Positions 1 to 11,047 of a DNA stretch of 64,000 bases are shown here, piece by piece. The translations under genes and the position numbers were made by a program. Each line of letters opens with the position of its first letter. The first letter of the stretch is position 1. This DNA comes from Thalassia testudinum (taxonomy: Eukaryota; Streptophyta; Magnoliopsida; Alismatales; Hydrocharitaceae). The notes beneath the pieces are model-generated. The model was not told the origin of the DNA and ran no database searches. It was given only the letters and a program-made list of their open reading frames with translations. The stretch lies in contig JAZHRO010000046.1 of the NCBI GenBank assembly GCA_037157565.1, positions 14,792,501 to 14,856,500 on the forward strand. The letters run 5' to 3'.

Positions 1-123
1 TGTGCGGAGGTGCTTGCTTTACGTGGGTACCGGGGAATATCAGCAACTGGTGTAGATATTCCCGCGATATAATGCGTGGTGGAGTGACTAGTGCAAGGGA
101 GTATGGATACAGGTAGGTGATGT

Positions 124-131
124 GTATGTAA

Positions 132-163
<32 letters not shown>

Positions 164-540
164 ATATATAGATGGGGTTGTAACTATATAGGTGTATATG
201 TGGTTATGTATGTATATATAGATATGTAAATATATATATACAGGTATATATATATATATATATTTGTAACTAGGTATATATGTATATATATTTAACTATA
301 TAGATATATATATAGTAATATATGTATATAGATATATATAGATAAGTATATGTATATATATATAGTAATATATGTATGTGTATATGTGTATATATATATA
401 TATGTATGTATATATAAATATATATAGTTGTATAGGTATGAATATGTATATATAAATATATATCTGTATATATGTATAAGTATGTATAGGTGTGTACAAG
501 TGAGTGTGTGAGTGTACGAGTGTGTATGTGTACTAGTGTG
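124..540. repeat. AT/GT-rich microsatellite tract
   Basis: About 400 bases of irregular TA, TATG and TG repeats, with a clean (TG)n run near 143-163. The open frames it gives on the minus strand are Tyr/Ile/His/Thr repeats that only reflect the dinucleotide pattern. No gene is supported here. Confidence 0.9.
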
Positions 541-1570
541 TGAGTGTGTATGAGTGTGGGAGTGCACGCTGGAGGAGTGTGAGAAAGAGCGGGCGAGTTA
601 AGACGTCTAGCGGCCGCGGGCATCGTCTAGTGGCCAGGGCACGCGCAGGCCCACAAAGGCTGCGCACGGGCGGTGGAGGGAGCACGCACGCATGTCGTCA
701 CGTGCAGGTGGGTGTGGGAGTGTGAGAGAGAGGGCAACGCAGCACACTACGTAGCGCAGAGCACTGCGCTCCGGGCGGGAACGGGCGCGGGTGCAGATGC
801 GGGTCCAGGCGTAGATGCGGGAACGCGCGTGCGTGACTGGCTGGAGGTAGTCGCAAGGAGGAGAGATAGTGTGCAGTGACTGGATAAGTGAGAAACAAAT
901 TGGTCCCCGCACTGTAGCTACAGTTCCGCACTGAGAGGCGTGAACAGTAGGTACAGTGTCGCACGGAGTGAGCAACTGGTTGCTGCTGGTTCTGCGTGCA
1001 CGAGTGCGCTGGAAGGCTCCTGCAAGCGCAGAAAGAGCTTGCGGAGGGCTTATAGGGGCGTTTGCTGGCATGCGTGCGGTGCTTGCGCTGCTACTGGCAG
1101 CCGTCGCTGCTACTGGAGCTTCAGACCTTGGAGCTTTGACAATGGCGGCGAGGGTGTTGAGCGATGAAGACAGAGGGTGAAACCACCATGCCCACCTGCT
1201 CACAAAGGAGCTGGGCAGTGGTGGAACTCACAGTGGTGGTCGTAGGACCACTGTGAGCCTGCTCCTGCCCGTAGTGTGTCTCTTCAGTGGGAAGAGATTC
1301 TGCGTATGGAGGGGAGGAGGTTGGCCTAGATGAAGGTGTCTGAGGGTGCTCTCTGTTCCAGGCTCTCCTGCGCAAGGGAAAGGGCGAGGCTATTTAAAGA
1401 AGGAGATGCATGCCACTGCCATGCTACTGGCAGAGGGAGTCCAGCCATGCTGTTGGCAGAGGAATGGCACAAAGAGGTGCATGTCCCATGCCTTATGCCA
1501 CGCGAGGGAGAAGAAATTCAAAGTCAAAATAAAAAAATGAGAGTGGTGAATTTGCAATGCAACCATTGAT
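541..1570. other. GC-rich tract, unassigned
   Basis: Composition jumps from AT-rich to GC-rich (many CG and CTGCTG/GCGTGCG words), much like the GC-rich middle of the LTRs of B at 5230-6330. A TATTTAAA box lies at 1391-1398 on the plus strand. Open frames of 60-200 codons occur on both strands but overlap each other, lack recognisable domains and follow the GC content. It may be a piece of an unpaired LTR, but no partner copy is present in the window, so I leave it unassigned. Confidence 0.4.
1227..1257. repeat. 11-bp perfect inverted repeat
   Basis: CTCACAGTGGT at 1227-1237 is matched exactly by ACCACTGTGAG at 1247-1257 with a 9-base loop. It can form a strong hairpin in RNA from either strand. 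Function unknown. Confidence 0.7.
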
Positions 1571-3929
1571 GAAGACGTTAATTACATGGCCAATTATTCG
1601 CATTATCCTCCCCTCTCAGATAAATGCATGCAAGTGTCTTTTTACAAATACAACTATAGCTACCTAATATGCAATGGCAGTGCTAGGAAATAACACAAGA
1701 TGGCATATTTATTGGTGTATTATTACTGTGGTCTTGAACCAGTATGAAACTTTATCCATGAGAGAGAATGGAAAAAGCTTAATGAGAACAATTCCTAAAT
1801 AAGCTTTTTTGGGTCAAACCATTTCCGCAACTCGACTCAGGTCCTCAATGTGCTAAAAGGGATCATCATTCGACTTTTCATAAAAATAAGTCTAAATCAG
1901 ACTTATTACCTTCAGCTTCAACTCGAATGCATCTTCTCCAGTGGGAATCTAGACTTAGGGTGCTAGAATCAAAGTTGCTGTATCATAGAAGTCTGGCAGC
2001 TATTCTCTACGTGGTGGATGCTACATTCTATCCAATGTGGTGAGAATTTTGTCGATGTTCTACTGATTCCTCTATTCTGATTCAATGACCCGAGCTTCTA
2101 GACGAGCCATCAGGTCTAGATTTTCTAGATCTAGACTAGGTCTAGGTCCAGGGTTAGGGTTAGCCATCTCAGCTAATTGAGTAGAAGGAGAAGAAGGTCT
2201 AGGTGACAAGTTGCCTTTGCCAACTTGGGATTGGTTCCCAAGGTCCAACCAAATGAGGTCTAAGTGACCTCCCTTACATACACCAACCAACTCGGGTGGG
2301 TGTATCCAAGCCACACAAGGCTAAGGCCTTGTCAAGCAAGTGATCAGGTCTTAGCCTTGTTACAAAACTGACTTAAGCTAAGGCCTTAGCAAGTCTTAGC
2401 AAGTGATCAGGTCTAGATTAGCCATAGTGAAAGCTTAAGAAGGCTAAGGCCTTAGCTTAAGGGGTTGGTATTATTTTCAGTTAGTTTTGTACACTAGTGA
2501 AAGCTAAGTCTTAGCGAATCTAGACCTGATCACTTCAATAATTAGAATCCTTAAGCTAAGGCCTTGTTACAAAACTGACTGAAAATAATACCAACCCCTT
2601 AAGCGAATCTAGTCAATCTGTTACAAGGGGCTAAGGGGAGGATTCTTCCTTTAGCTTTTGCCTCCAGGTCCTTTGTACCCCTTAGACTTGGTCATTTTAC
2701 ACTACCCCGCAGATTCAGCAATGGGTTTGGCTAAAGCGGTTGTGATGACCCAGTAGTTCGATAACAAATTCAGGTTACTTAATGTGTTTTACGAAATTTT
2801 TACTTAACCTTTTTCTTCAATTTGGGTGTTGGTGAGTGGTCCACAAGGTGACTTGACTCACCGGCTAGCCACTAGACTTCATTAAGTCTAAGCTAGTCTA
2901 ATGTGGTCTCTAGTTGTAACCCTAAAAGTTGAGCCTAGGGTTCTTGCAATTGACTAAGTTCAGGCAACAGACCACAATTCAACTTAAAAATATTCTCCAG
3001 AACAAAATTTAAATCCAAATTATCTAACAATTTACAGGAAGATTCTATTTTCAAATTAAATTTTTAGAGAATAATTTTTTAGAATTTTTACTATTTCGAA
3101 TAAATAATTTGAATTTTTAACAAACAAGGGGTTAGATTTGGAATTTTGACTCGTTATTGGTTTTTCTTTTTGAAACTGTATCAAATTTGCTCCAAAAATT
3201 AGGAAAAAATATGAAAATGAAAGCTAACTTGATAATCTTTCAAACCCCACCATTTTTAGTCAAATATGATTTGTGTGCTATCCATAATAGCTTTTTAAAA
3301 TTTAGAAAAATTCGGATTTGAGTCTGTTTGATCCCCTTGTACTTCACGAATTTTTAAAATTTCAAAAATTGAATTTTTTCAAATGAATGGTGCCGTTGGA
3401 AAGATAATTTTATAATCTAACTTCAACCTAAATTTTAGAATTTTGCTTCACAAAATATTCAGAAAATGAACTTTGAAATCACTAAAAATATTTGGCCGAA
3501 TTTCAGAAAGTTGTAAAACGGCTTTTGAAAGGGTTTTCAAATAAAAAAATGAGCCTTTTCAATAAATTTTTTTTTTTCAAATTTGAGATTATGTTTATTT
3601 TTTTCCTTTTTGGAAAGAAATTTTTTGGATTTTTTTCTTTTTTTTTTCAACGAGCAAAACTAATCCTAAGATTCAAAGGAAACCTAAAGCTAAGATTTTT
3701 TTTCCTTTTGGAGAGAAATTTTTCAAATTCTTTTTTTTAAAAAGCAACTCTAATCCTAAGATTCAAAAGAAACCCTAACTTAAGATTTTTGGTGTGTACA
3801 AGATTTTTTCTTCAACTACGCTTGATGTGTGCGTAGAATCTGCTCTTTCCTGTTTCTGCACACCAAAAGCAAGCAAAAGGAAATATGTTAGGATCAAGCA
3901 TGGAAATCAAGAACAAAAATTGCATTGCC
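1571..3929 (-). other. Internal leader-side region of element A, no intact gene
   Basis: Read on the minus strand this lies just inside A's primer site. From 3929 down to about 3000 it is AT-rich with long T and A tracts. At 2632-2709 it holds a block also found in E (28650-28738) and K (57392-57480): a GGTACA..GGACC/GGAACC core followed by a purine-rich AAAGGA segment. The only open frame of note (2072-2314, minus) has no recognisable domain. From 1571 to 2070 I see nothing specific, and whether that part belongs to A is uncertain. Confidence 0.5.
2401..2600. repeat. Two interleaved inverted repeats
   Basis: Arm pair 1: 2401-2419 (AAGTGATCAGGTCTAGATT) and 2517-2535 are perfect reverse complements over 19 bases. 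Arm pair 2: 2459-2491 and 2568-2600 are reverse complements over 33 bases with one mismatch. The pairs overlap (1-2-1'-2'), so they cannot both fold as simple hairpins. Extra copies of CTAAGGCCTTAG and of TTACAAAACTGACT lie nearby (from 2360). Confidence 0.85.
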
Positions 3930-3947
3930 TCCCTAGCAACGATGCCA
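3930..3947 (-). other. Primer binding site of A (tRNA-Asp type)
   Basis: The plus strand reads TCCCTAGCAACGATGCCA directly before the LTR. Its complement resembles TGGCGCCGTTGCCGGGGA, the site complementary to the 3' end of tRNA-Asp used by Athila and related gypsy elements. It sets A's orientation as minus. Confidence 0.75.
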
Positions 3948-4766
3948 TTTGTTGAGTTCGTAAAACGTGGATTTGTTTAGTAAAGCGTTGTAGTATAGCG
4001 TGAATTACGATTCAAATAAAACATTTATAACGAGACGGTGAGTGTTCTGGTCGATCGATTGTAATGACATCACCGTCTTATAATTGGATGCCAGATTCAA
4101 TTCTGTGAATGTAGGATTTGCCAGTCGCGTTATTAACTCTTACAACTTGTGCGTGCATCAAGAAAATGATGAATGTCAAAGTGTGAGTATTTGTTCCCAT
4201 GATTCTCACTTCACAATGGCTATTAACAGAAAATGCATTAATTGCAAGATCATTAATTTCTTTTGGAATCGACATCTTTTTATTGCAATAAAATGGGAAT
4301 GAGAAATAGACAACTTTATCCTTATTTTCTCGAAAATTTTGATGTCATTACAATCGATTCTAGGGGAATGCTTGTACAATGAATTTGAAAATGACAAGAT
4401 CTACGCTAATAGAAAAAAGATGCACACATGGAACCCATGAAGAGTTTATGCATGCACTCTAGAAGGTAGTAATACTATGCTACTAAGCAAGAAAATAATG
4501 CAAGAATTAAACTATGAAGAACACTAAATCTATGGGAAATCGGGCACTAGAGGTGGTCTCCAATGGCCATGTGGGCTTGAGGTGGTAGGAAGGAATAGAG
4601 CAGCAACCAAGGTGGTGTGACCAACCTCTTGGTGAAGGTGGTGGAGGTGATGCTCTTGGATGTCCAATGGTGGAGTGGAGGTGGTGATGGAGCTCATGGA
4701 TGAAGATGAAGATGGGAGCAACTAATGGAGAGTCCAATATGGGGGTGCATGGCCACCAACTTGGGT

Positions 4767-4776
4767 CCTTAAATAG
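4767..4776 (-). promoter_or_regulatory. TATA box of A's LTR
   Basis: Minus strand CTATTTAAGG, in a setting similar to the TATA boxes of the other LTRs here. B inserted about 80 bases upstream of it in A's own direction, separating the core promoter from the rest of U3. Confidence 0.55.
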
Positions 4777-4851
4777 ACTAAGGGGGATGACCATCTTGAT
4801 AATTATATAATTCTCTACAATGGGCTTAGGTGGTGGCTAGCATTGCTAGAG

Positions 4852-4856
4852 AGTGG
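4852..4856. repeat. Target site duplication of B, left copy
   Basis: AGTGG immediately before the LTR start TGACGAG. Matched exactly at 12858-12862. Confidence 0.9.
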
Positions 4857-6637
4857 TGACGAGTCGATTCTTCGCTCTTAAAGTTGTTTGTCACATAAAA
4901 TGACGCGTCGTTTGTAGTTCTATGTGGTGGAAAAATTGACTAATCAACAATTAATATAACTACTCAATTAAGAGCGGGTCATGTCCACAGAGAGGCAATG
5001 ACATATTTAAACTCGCACCGGTTAAAAATGTATGTTCACAGTTAGTTTCGACGAGAATCGAGCCAAATCTACCTTCAGATTAAGAAAGCATCAAGAGAAC
5101 ATGCTAAAATGGCAATTTTGAACAACTAAAGGATATTTCTTGCAATGCAGCTTAATAAAATAATAATAAAAGTTGACAATGGCATAGAATGTAAATATTA
5201 ATATAGCTTTTACTGTAGCAAAATAGGGGAACTTCTTCCCCTTACCCGTGCACGAGGAGGAGGTCACGGTCGGGTGTGCGAAGCTCGGAGGTAGTTGGCC
5301 ACGACGAGGACTACACGTTGGCGGTGACGATGTGTCAAACGACCGCTGGAGGTCTCACTGGCGACGAGGAAGGCCGGCAATGGTGGCGGTGGCTCACCGG
5401 CGTGGGTGGCTGCTATCAGCCTTCAAAGGGTGTGGCCGAGTTTCTGAGGTTGAGGCGAGTTCATTGATGTTGGTGGCACGAAGCTTCGAGGCTAGATGAG
5501 GCGGCTGCGTTGTGGGTGCTTTGGGTACCTTCGTCAACAGAGAAGAAGAAGAAGAAGAAGTTGGTTGGAGTGAAGCACGCTGTGCATGTGCTGTTGGTGG
5601 CGAGGCGAAGCGCTGCTGCTGGGCGTGTTAGTGCTGGCAGGCCGCTTGGGCACGCGGGTGCTTTACTGCGGGTGGTGTGCACACACCACAGCAGTAGGCA
5701 CGGGAGGTACTGGAGGTGCTGCTGCAGGAGGTGAGGCGCGTCGAGGGGTGCTGCTGCAGGAGGTGCATACGCGCATGGGTGAGGAGCTGGTGGCCGGTGC
5801 TGCACGCTGGCGGGCGCGCCAGCTGCGTGCGTGGCTGGAGGTGAGGGTGTCTCTGATGGAGCGGGGAGAAGCTACTAGTGATGGCACGGGCAAGAGGAGA
5901 GGCTGGTTGTTGTTGTGCATGGGGATGAAGCTTCAGACGTTCGGGAAACTTCCCGGACGTCTTAACTGACGGAGGAGATTAAAATGCAGGACATGGAGTT
6001 GCGGTGGCTGCGGTGGTGATTGCTGGTAATGGCAGTGAAGGTGGTGATGTTGATTTTGGTGAGGCACAGTGATGGAAGCGTGGCTAGGGACACACGCTCA
6101 CGGTGTTGTCACGAGTCCACCGGTTTGGCCCGGCGAGCTGACACCTTGCCGGACCACGGTGTGGTGGATCTCGGCCTTGGAGACCACGGTGGTGGAGTGG
6201 AGTACATGGTGGTGTCTCATCGAGCTCGGCTGCATCCTCCTCTCCTTTGAAGTTAGCTGCCCCAACCAGATCCAACACATCCGCTCCTCCATGAATGGGG
6301 CCTTGACTACGGCAGCTGAAGGAAATGCAGCCGTTGCTGAAAGAAGAAGAATAAAAATAATGATAAAATGTTATGGTTATTTATATACAAACCCTCAACT
6401 TTTATGTTAACTTAAATTAATGCATGCAATGCACCTAATTGGTTAACTAATTAAATGAATGCAATTCTAAGTTAATTCTAAATGCATTTAAATATGAATG
6501 CAATGCATGAATTATGTAATTAAATTTGAAATATGAATTAATCTATTTACATCCTAATTTATGCTAAATAAATGTTAGAATTAACTTAATGTCTAGGCAC
6601 TTAAATACTTAAATGGCCCACAAATATGGGCTAATCA
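4857..6637 (-). mobile_element. Element B 3' LTR
   Basis: Plus-strand edges TGACGAGTCG and GGGCTAATCA; on the element strand it begins TGATTAGCCC. A GC-rich middle (5230-6330) contains six GAA units at 5541-5560. Open frames there (such as 5248-5499 and 5586-5969) are repeated in the other LTR with changes that do not respect codons and are not treated as genes. Confidence 0.9.
6377..6388 (-). promoter_or_regulatory. TATA box, B 3' LTR
   Basis: Minus strand GTATATAAATAA, conserved in both LTRs of B about 250 bases inside the U3 edge. Confidence 0.6.
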
Positions 6638-6675
6638 AATACTGCTATGCCTAGTTTTGCTAGTCCCTAGCAAAT
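6638..6675 (-). promoter_or_regulatory. Hairpin and decayed polypurine site before B's 3' LTR
   Basis: Minus strand TTTGCTAGGGACTAGCAAAA, a perfect hairpin, followed by TAGGCATAGCAGTATT and then the LTR. In K the same position reads TAGGCATGGGGGTG, so B has lost the G-run expected of a plus-strand primer. Confidence 0.75.
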
Positions 6676-7030
6676 CCAAGCAAAACCTAGCACTCCAAGT
6701 AGACTAGTCAACCCAATCGATCTTCCTTTAGAAACATATTAAGTTCGGACTCTAGACCTAAGGTTCCCAAGTACTTGCTAAGTTACAAACTAGGTCAGCT
6801 AAAGACGAGTTGCAGGCACAAGTTTCCCTAATTTCTAACTCTACCCTAAGGTTTATTGATCCCTGAGATTAAAGCATCCGTGCATGTGCTTTGGTCTGAG
6901 TTATTTGAGTTAAAGGAAAAGGATTTTTTTTTTGTTTGATTCCCCTAAGTCTAACCTCGGATCAACTATCAACACGGTCTGTGTCGGATTCATTGTCCCC
7001 ATTACCGTACCTCGAAGAGTGCCTGGCTTT

Positions 7031-7168
7031 CAATGCTTCGAGATAGCACCACCCATAGCGACCCCAAGAACTCCTGGCAATTGACACTTCGAGATAGTAT
7101 CGCCCATGGATTTCTAAAGCGAATTCAGGCCTGTGGCAATCGACACTTCGAGATAGGGCCGCCCATGG
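7031..7168 (-). repeat. Three repeats of an ACTTCGAGATAG unit
   Basis: Units at 7031-7056, 7078-7109 and 7137-7168 share CAAT..CTTCGAGATAG..CCCAT, spaced about 47-59 bases. Element I has one copy at 48342-48368 in the equivalent position. They lie between B's two polypurine-like sites, outside coding sequence. Confidence 0.75.
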
Positions 7169-7227
7169 TACCTGAACCACACAATGCACTTACATGGCCC
7201 CAGTAGGATGGATATCCTAAGAGACAA

Positions 7228-7311
7228 GCGCCGAGGAGGTAATATGTTATCATCGCATCCTCAAGGTGAGTATATACTCCACCTCTCCCGTGGCGGGAAC
7301 TCTACCAATCA
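7228..7311 (-). repeat. Conserved non-coding block shared by B and I
   Basis: GCGCCGAGGAGGTAATATG at 7228, then CATCGCATCCTCAA and GTGGCGGGAACT. Element I keeps the same series at 48539-48620. The rest of the surrounding sequence differs more, so this block looks constrained. Confidence 0.7.
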
Positions 7312-7770
7312 AATCGTGTTTTCAAGCCTCTCCTAAGTCAAAACTAAGAGAACCAAATCTCTTTTAAGAAAGGGATTAAGTTGATTACTTACACCAGACC
7401 AAGTGTGTGAAATTTGGATGGTTGGGTTACAAGGACCCGCAAACCAAAAGGCAGAACAAGACTCCAGGTACTACCCCACCTTTTAACTCAAACCCTAGCT
7501 TTCCTTCCTCAACCTCTTGAGGAATGGTCCACAACTTAACTCCTACTTAAGTTTTTAAGTCCACAAAGGACCCTAAAGGTCTAAAGCTGGTAGCTCTCTT
7601 AGCTTCTAAAGTTTGACCATAGAATTAACTTAGTCTAACCTAGAGTTCTAATTTGCTTAAGAATGCAGGACCTAGCCAATTAAGCTCAAAACTCTTTTTT
7701 TTTTATTTAGAATTTTTTTTTAATGCAAATGTATGCAATGAATGCACTATGCTATGTATATCCTCAAGTA

Positions 7771-7810
7771 CACCCCCCCATGCCTAAAATCTGCAATGTC
7801 CTCATTGCAT
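7771..7810 (-). promoter_or_regulatory. Internal polypurine-like site of B
   Basis: Minus strand ATGCAATGAGGACATTGCAG (a palindrome around GAGGA), then GGCATGGGGGGGTG. The same arrangement occurs in D, E, I and K. It resembles a central polypurine tract, about 1.1 kb upstream of the LTR-proximal site. Confidence 0.75.
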
Positions 7811-7912
7811 AGAAGGATATTACCTAGGTTAGAGCTGGGTTGCTGTTCTTTTGTTAGCAGCCAAATAGCCAAAGAACCTACAAATCAGGTTCAAGGATTG
7901 CAGAAATAGGCC

Positions 7913-8944
7913 CTAAAATGAGCAAAGTAATGCTGGCCTAGAAAATAGGTAACCTAGGATGCTGACGAGCTGATGATGAGTCCCGATAGCAAATGCTCGC
8001 CCAACTAAGATGGGAATGAAATCTTCCCAGGTCACCAGAGGAGGTTCTAAAGAATAAAATGGTATAACAACCTCCAAAGGGGTAGGGGGAGGATGACAAG
8101 GATCCTCCAAAAGGAATGGGGAAGGAATGGTGTAGAGATAAACCCACAGGGCAATGGACTGACTAAATAAATCATCAATCCATACCTGATACTCCATTAC
8201 GGGAAATATTGGTTTGTTAAGCCCCCCGATCAGAATAAAAGTGAGCAATTCTCTAAGGCAAGGATCGTCTATGGTGTCCAAGTTTTGAGGTTGCGGGATG
8301 TCCATAAGATCTATGTTGGGTTTAATCAACTCGGTGCCCATCCCTAACACTCTTTCCAAATCCTCAATTGCATCCCTAGCATTCCTTGCACAATCACATG
8401 TATCTTCCTGCCCTTCATCAGGAGTCACAATTTCGCCTTCAGACATAAGAGAATCAGAGGGTGACTTCGAAATAAATGAAGGCAGCTTGGAAGCAACAGA
8501 TCTAGGGATTATCCTATCAATGTCATCCTCGGGTTTTTGTTCTTTACTCAAATCTTCCCCGAAGTCTATATGTGAATCCACATAAATCTTATAAGTTGCT
8601 TCCAAATTTTCCATCATTTCATCATGAGGAGAAATATCATCAATGGGTGTGCTAAGGAAACCTAATTCAATCAAATTTGTGACATCCTCAGCGGCTAACT
8701 CTTCAAATAAGACATAATCACCCTTAGTGTCACTCCAAATCTTGAATGTAGGCTCCTTATATAATTCGTCTTTCTCCTCATCATATGATTCATCATATAC
8801 CCGAGGTCTAGAATCATTTAATATCTCAGCAGATCCCCTAGGGTACTCTATCTGAGGTAAATGGTTTACACTGGTAACATCAGACTCCTCAGATAGGTCA
8901 ATTTCTTGAGGGTTAGGTTCCCTAAGGGTGGGCTTGAGTTCCAT
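7913..8944 (-). pseudogene. Acidic protein of pol-less element B, C-terminal part (unknown function)
   Basis: An open frame of 343 codons, the longest in the window. Asp/Glu-rich in its first 200 residues (for example YDESYDEEKDELYKEP), then a more hydrophobic C-terminus with VIPFYSLEPPLVTWEDFIP and THHQLVSILGYLF just before the stop. The final motif recalls the C-terminal GLHHNLVHICGHLL readings of E and K. No enzyme motif, zinc finger, signal peptide or clear membrane span is seen. It ends about 100 bases from the internal polypurine-like site, as in E and K. The Met at 8944 is only the start of the open stretch: similar acidic sequence continues upstream to about 9257 through stops. I infer a formerly longer protein of about 600 residues. 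Its role is unknown; a structural or RNA-binding role for a non-autonomous element is a guess. Confidence 0.6.
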
Positions 8945-9239
8945 CTCGTGATCAGAAGGGAGGGTAGGATTAACAACTTTACTTCAACCCACTTCATCAA
9001 ATGTCATGAAAATACTATCATCTGGGTCGAGATCTTGCAATGATACCATCATTCCCTTCTTTTGACTCTAATATAATTCAAGTGGATACTCAACCTTATC
9101 ATCATCTTCCTCGGGTTGCCACCTTTCTTCATCCAATGCATAGCTACTTTCATATGTATCTTCCTCCCATTAAAGGGATGGATCTCTCAAGGAACTGTCA
9201 TCTAATGGGGAGGTTTCAAAATCAAACCTCGAAAAGTAG

Positions 9240-9782
9240 CTATTCTCCCTTACATAATCCCCAAAAATTTCCCTCCAACTTAAAGTGTAGCTCTCCCACA
9301 GGAGATGCATCTATTGTAGGGGGGTGTACGTCATCCTCAATGGGGTAGATTGGGTGGCTAATTTCATCTCTTTTTTGTTGGCCTGCTCTCGAAGATTCTC
9401 CTAACAATTCAATCATTTCGTTTTGCATTTTGTGTATTTCCATCTTCAAGGAGGAGAGGTCATTTCTATCATGAGAGAAGTCAGGCTCAGGCTTATAGTA
9501 CCCAGGAGTGTCTGTCCAACCATTATAATTTTTCAAGGAGGGTGGGTTGGGTATTTCTATGGTGTGTGGGATATTGGGCAAAGCAAATCCCGCTCCTAGG
9601 TTCTGCTCACTGATTTGGGGCTTAACCAGGCCAATACTCCTATAGTAGGAGTAAAACAGATCCCAATGACTGTCATTATGTCCATCAAGAGATGGACCAT
9701 CTCGGCATATGGGATCAAAGAATGCAAAGTGGGGGTGAGGGTGTGGGCAACATGTGAAAGGATGAAAATCAATGTGGTCCAT
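9240..9782 (-). pseudogene. N-terminal part of the same element B protein
   Basis: An open frame of 180 codons upstream of the acidic frame, on the same strand. It starts MDHIDFHPF, has a His/Pro/Cys-rich opening, Tyr- and Pro-rich middle (WTDTPGYYKPEPDFS) and a short probable coiled coil (SSLKMEIHKMQNEMIELL). Between it and the 7913-8944 frame the reading continues in another frame with acidic residues (EEDDDKVEYP) and a few stops, so one frameshift and several nonsense changes probably split a single gene. The order of Tyr/Pro-rich N-terminus, coiled coil and acidic C-terminal half matches the frames of E and K. I do not recognise a family. Confidence 0.5.
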
Positions 9783-11027
9783 TCTAACTCACACCTCAAT
9801 CAGAATTCCCCAAGCAAAACACAATTCAAAAAGGACTTTTTAGGTCTTTCCCAATTAGGCTTGTGATTTAAGTCAGATTGTAGGTGACAATACAATTTGT
9901 TCAGTCAATTTATGAGCTTATTGTCGACCTACGGCTCACCTAAGAAGACCTAGTTGGAGCTTAGGTGTTCTTCCCTAAATCTCAAATGGTAAAGCAACTC
10001 CAAAGACGGAAGATCGAGGGATGCAAGTAGGCCTAAGCCTTCCTTTGAAGCTGTGCTTTCACGGTGCTTCTCAACTACCCCCAAAAATCTGTGACAGGGT
10101 ATCCCCCTCTTTGGATTTACAAAACCTTTGATCTCAAGTTCCGAACACTTCAGAATCCAATGGTAGGAGGGCTCTTGTCCTAGTCATTCCAAGACTTAGG
10201 AGTGCCTAAATGAGTGCCGTGGTGCAAAAGATATAAGTGTGCATTCACCGCAAAAAGATTTTGAATTTTGAATCGCACACCACATTTGAAAATCAAGTCC
10301 TTGATTTTTAGATGTCCCTCCTTTAATTAGTCCTTTTTCACGAATATATGTGACCACTTGTTAGATCGCTTCAAGACAAATTATGTGGTCTTCGAATTAA
10401 GTCCAAATGCAATGCATGATCAAGAATAGGATGCAAAGTAAGAGAATGCATACCTTGCTTCCAGCAATCAACGATGCGAGAATGCACGCAATGCAGAGAA
10501 GTAAATCTAGAGGCTGCTCATACAGACCTAAATGGTTCGTCCTAGGGGCATGCAGCTTCTAGCAGGCAGCTCATTTTTTTTTTATTATTTTTTAACTACT
10601 TATGCACAAGAAAATAAAGGTAAACAATCCACAAAATAAACTAAAAACCTAAATCTAAAGAAAAGGGAACATGCTCCCAAAAATTACCCAACACGGGCCT
10701 AAAACAAAATCGTGGAACAAACCCCTCAAAATATACCCCAGAACAAGGGTTTCAAACCAAATGTGTAATGAAAAATCAAGTCTAAAGTCTTAATCCAACT
10801 CTAATCAAATCAATAACTAAATGTACAGAGATGATCGTCGCGTCCTCGTTCTTCCCCTCCTTTGCAAGGTAGCTAGATCAATTTCTCCTTTGGCGACGTC
10901 AAGGGTCGCCTCTCACGATGGCTGATTCCTCGCATAAATTTCTCGCACAGAAAAAAAAAAGGTCAGATCACTGTGCAATGAGAAATAATAAAAAATAAAA
11001 TCAGGTGAAATTATTGCATCTGTTGCC
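9783..11027 (-). other. 5' leader of element B, no gene seen
   Basis: Between the primer site and the first reading frame. AT-rich, with short A and T tracts (10573-10620) and no open frame with a recognisable product. Confidence 0.6.
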
Positions 11028-11045
11028 TCCCCGGCAACAGCACCA
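11028..11045 (-). other. Primer binding site of B (tRNA-Asp type)
   Basis: The plus strand reads TCCCCGGCAACAGCACCA next to the LTR start at 11048. The complement differs from TGGCGCCGTTGCCGGGGA at two positions. Confidence 0.85.
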
Positions 11046-11047
11046 TT

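Larger units (their letters stand above)
3950..4856 (-). mobile_element. Element A 5' LTR, primer-side portion
   Basis: Runs from the LTR edge beside the primer site to the insertion point of B. From about 4390 to 4856, read on the minus strand, it aligns well with F's LTR (33230-33640), including the shared stretch around GGCCATGCACCCCCAT. The two parts of the LTR together measure about 2.24 kb. Confidence 0.75.

Noticed and set aside
270..623. Tyr/Ile/His/Thr-rich open frames on the minus strand
   Set aside because: Translations of a TA/TG microsatellite; low complexity in all frames.
607..1203. 198-codon minus-strand frame in the GC-rich tract
   Set aside because: No domain, overlapping frames on both strands, length explained by the scarcity of stops in GC-rich DNA.
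2145..2165. GGGTTAGGGTTAG, telomere-like
   Set aside because: Only two units and in the middle of element A; not a telomere or an interstitial array.
5248..6410. Overlapping frames in B's LTR (also 11438-12514)
   Set aside because: LTR sequence; the two LTR copies differ by frame-breaking indels, and the Glu run comes from a GAA repeat.
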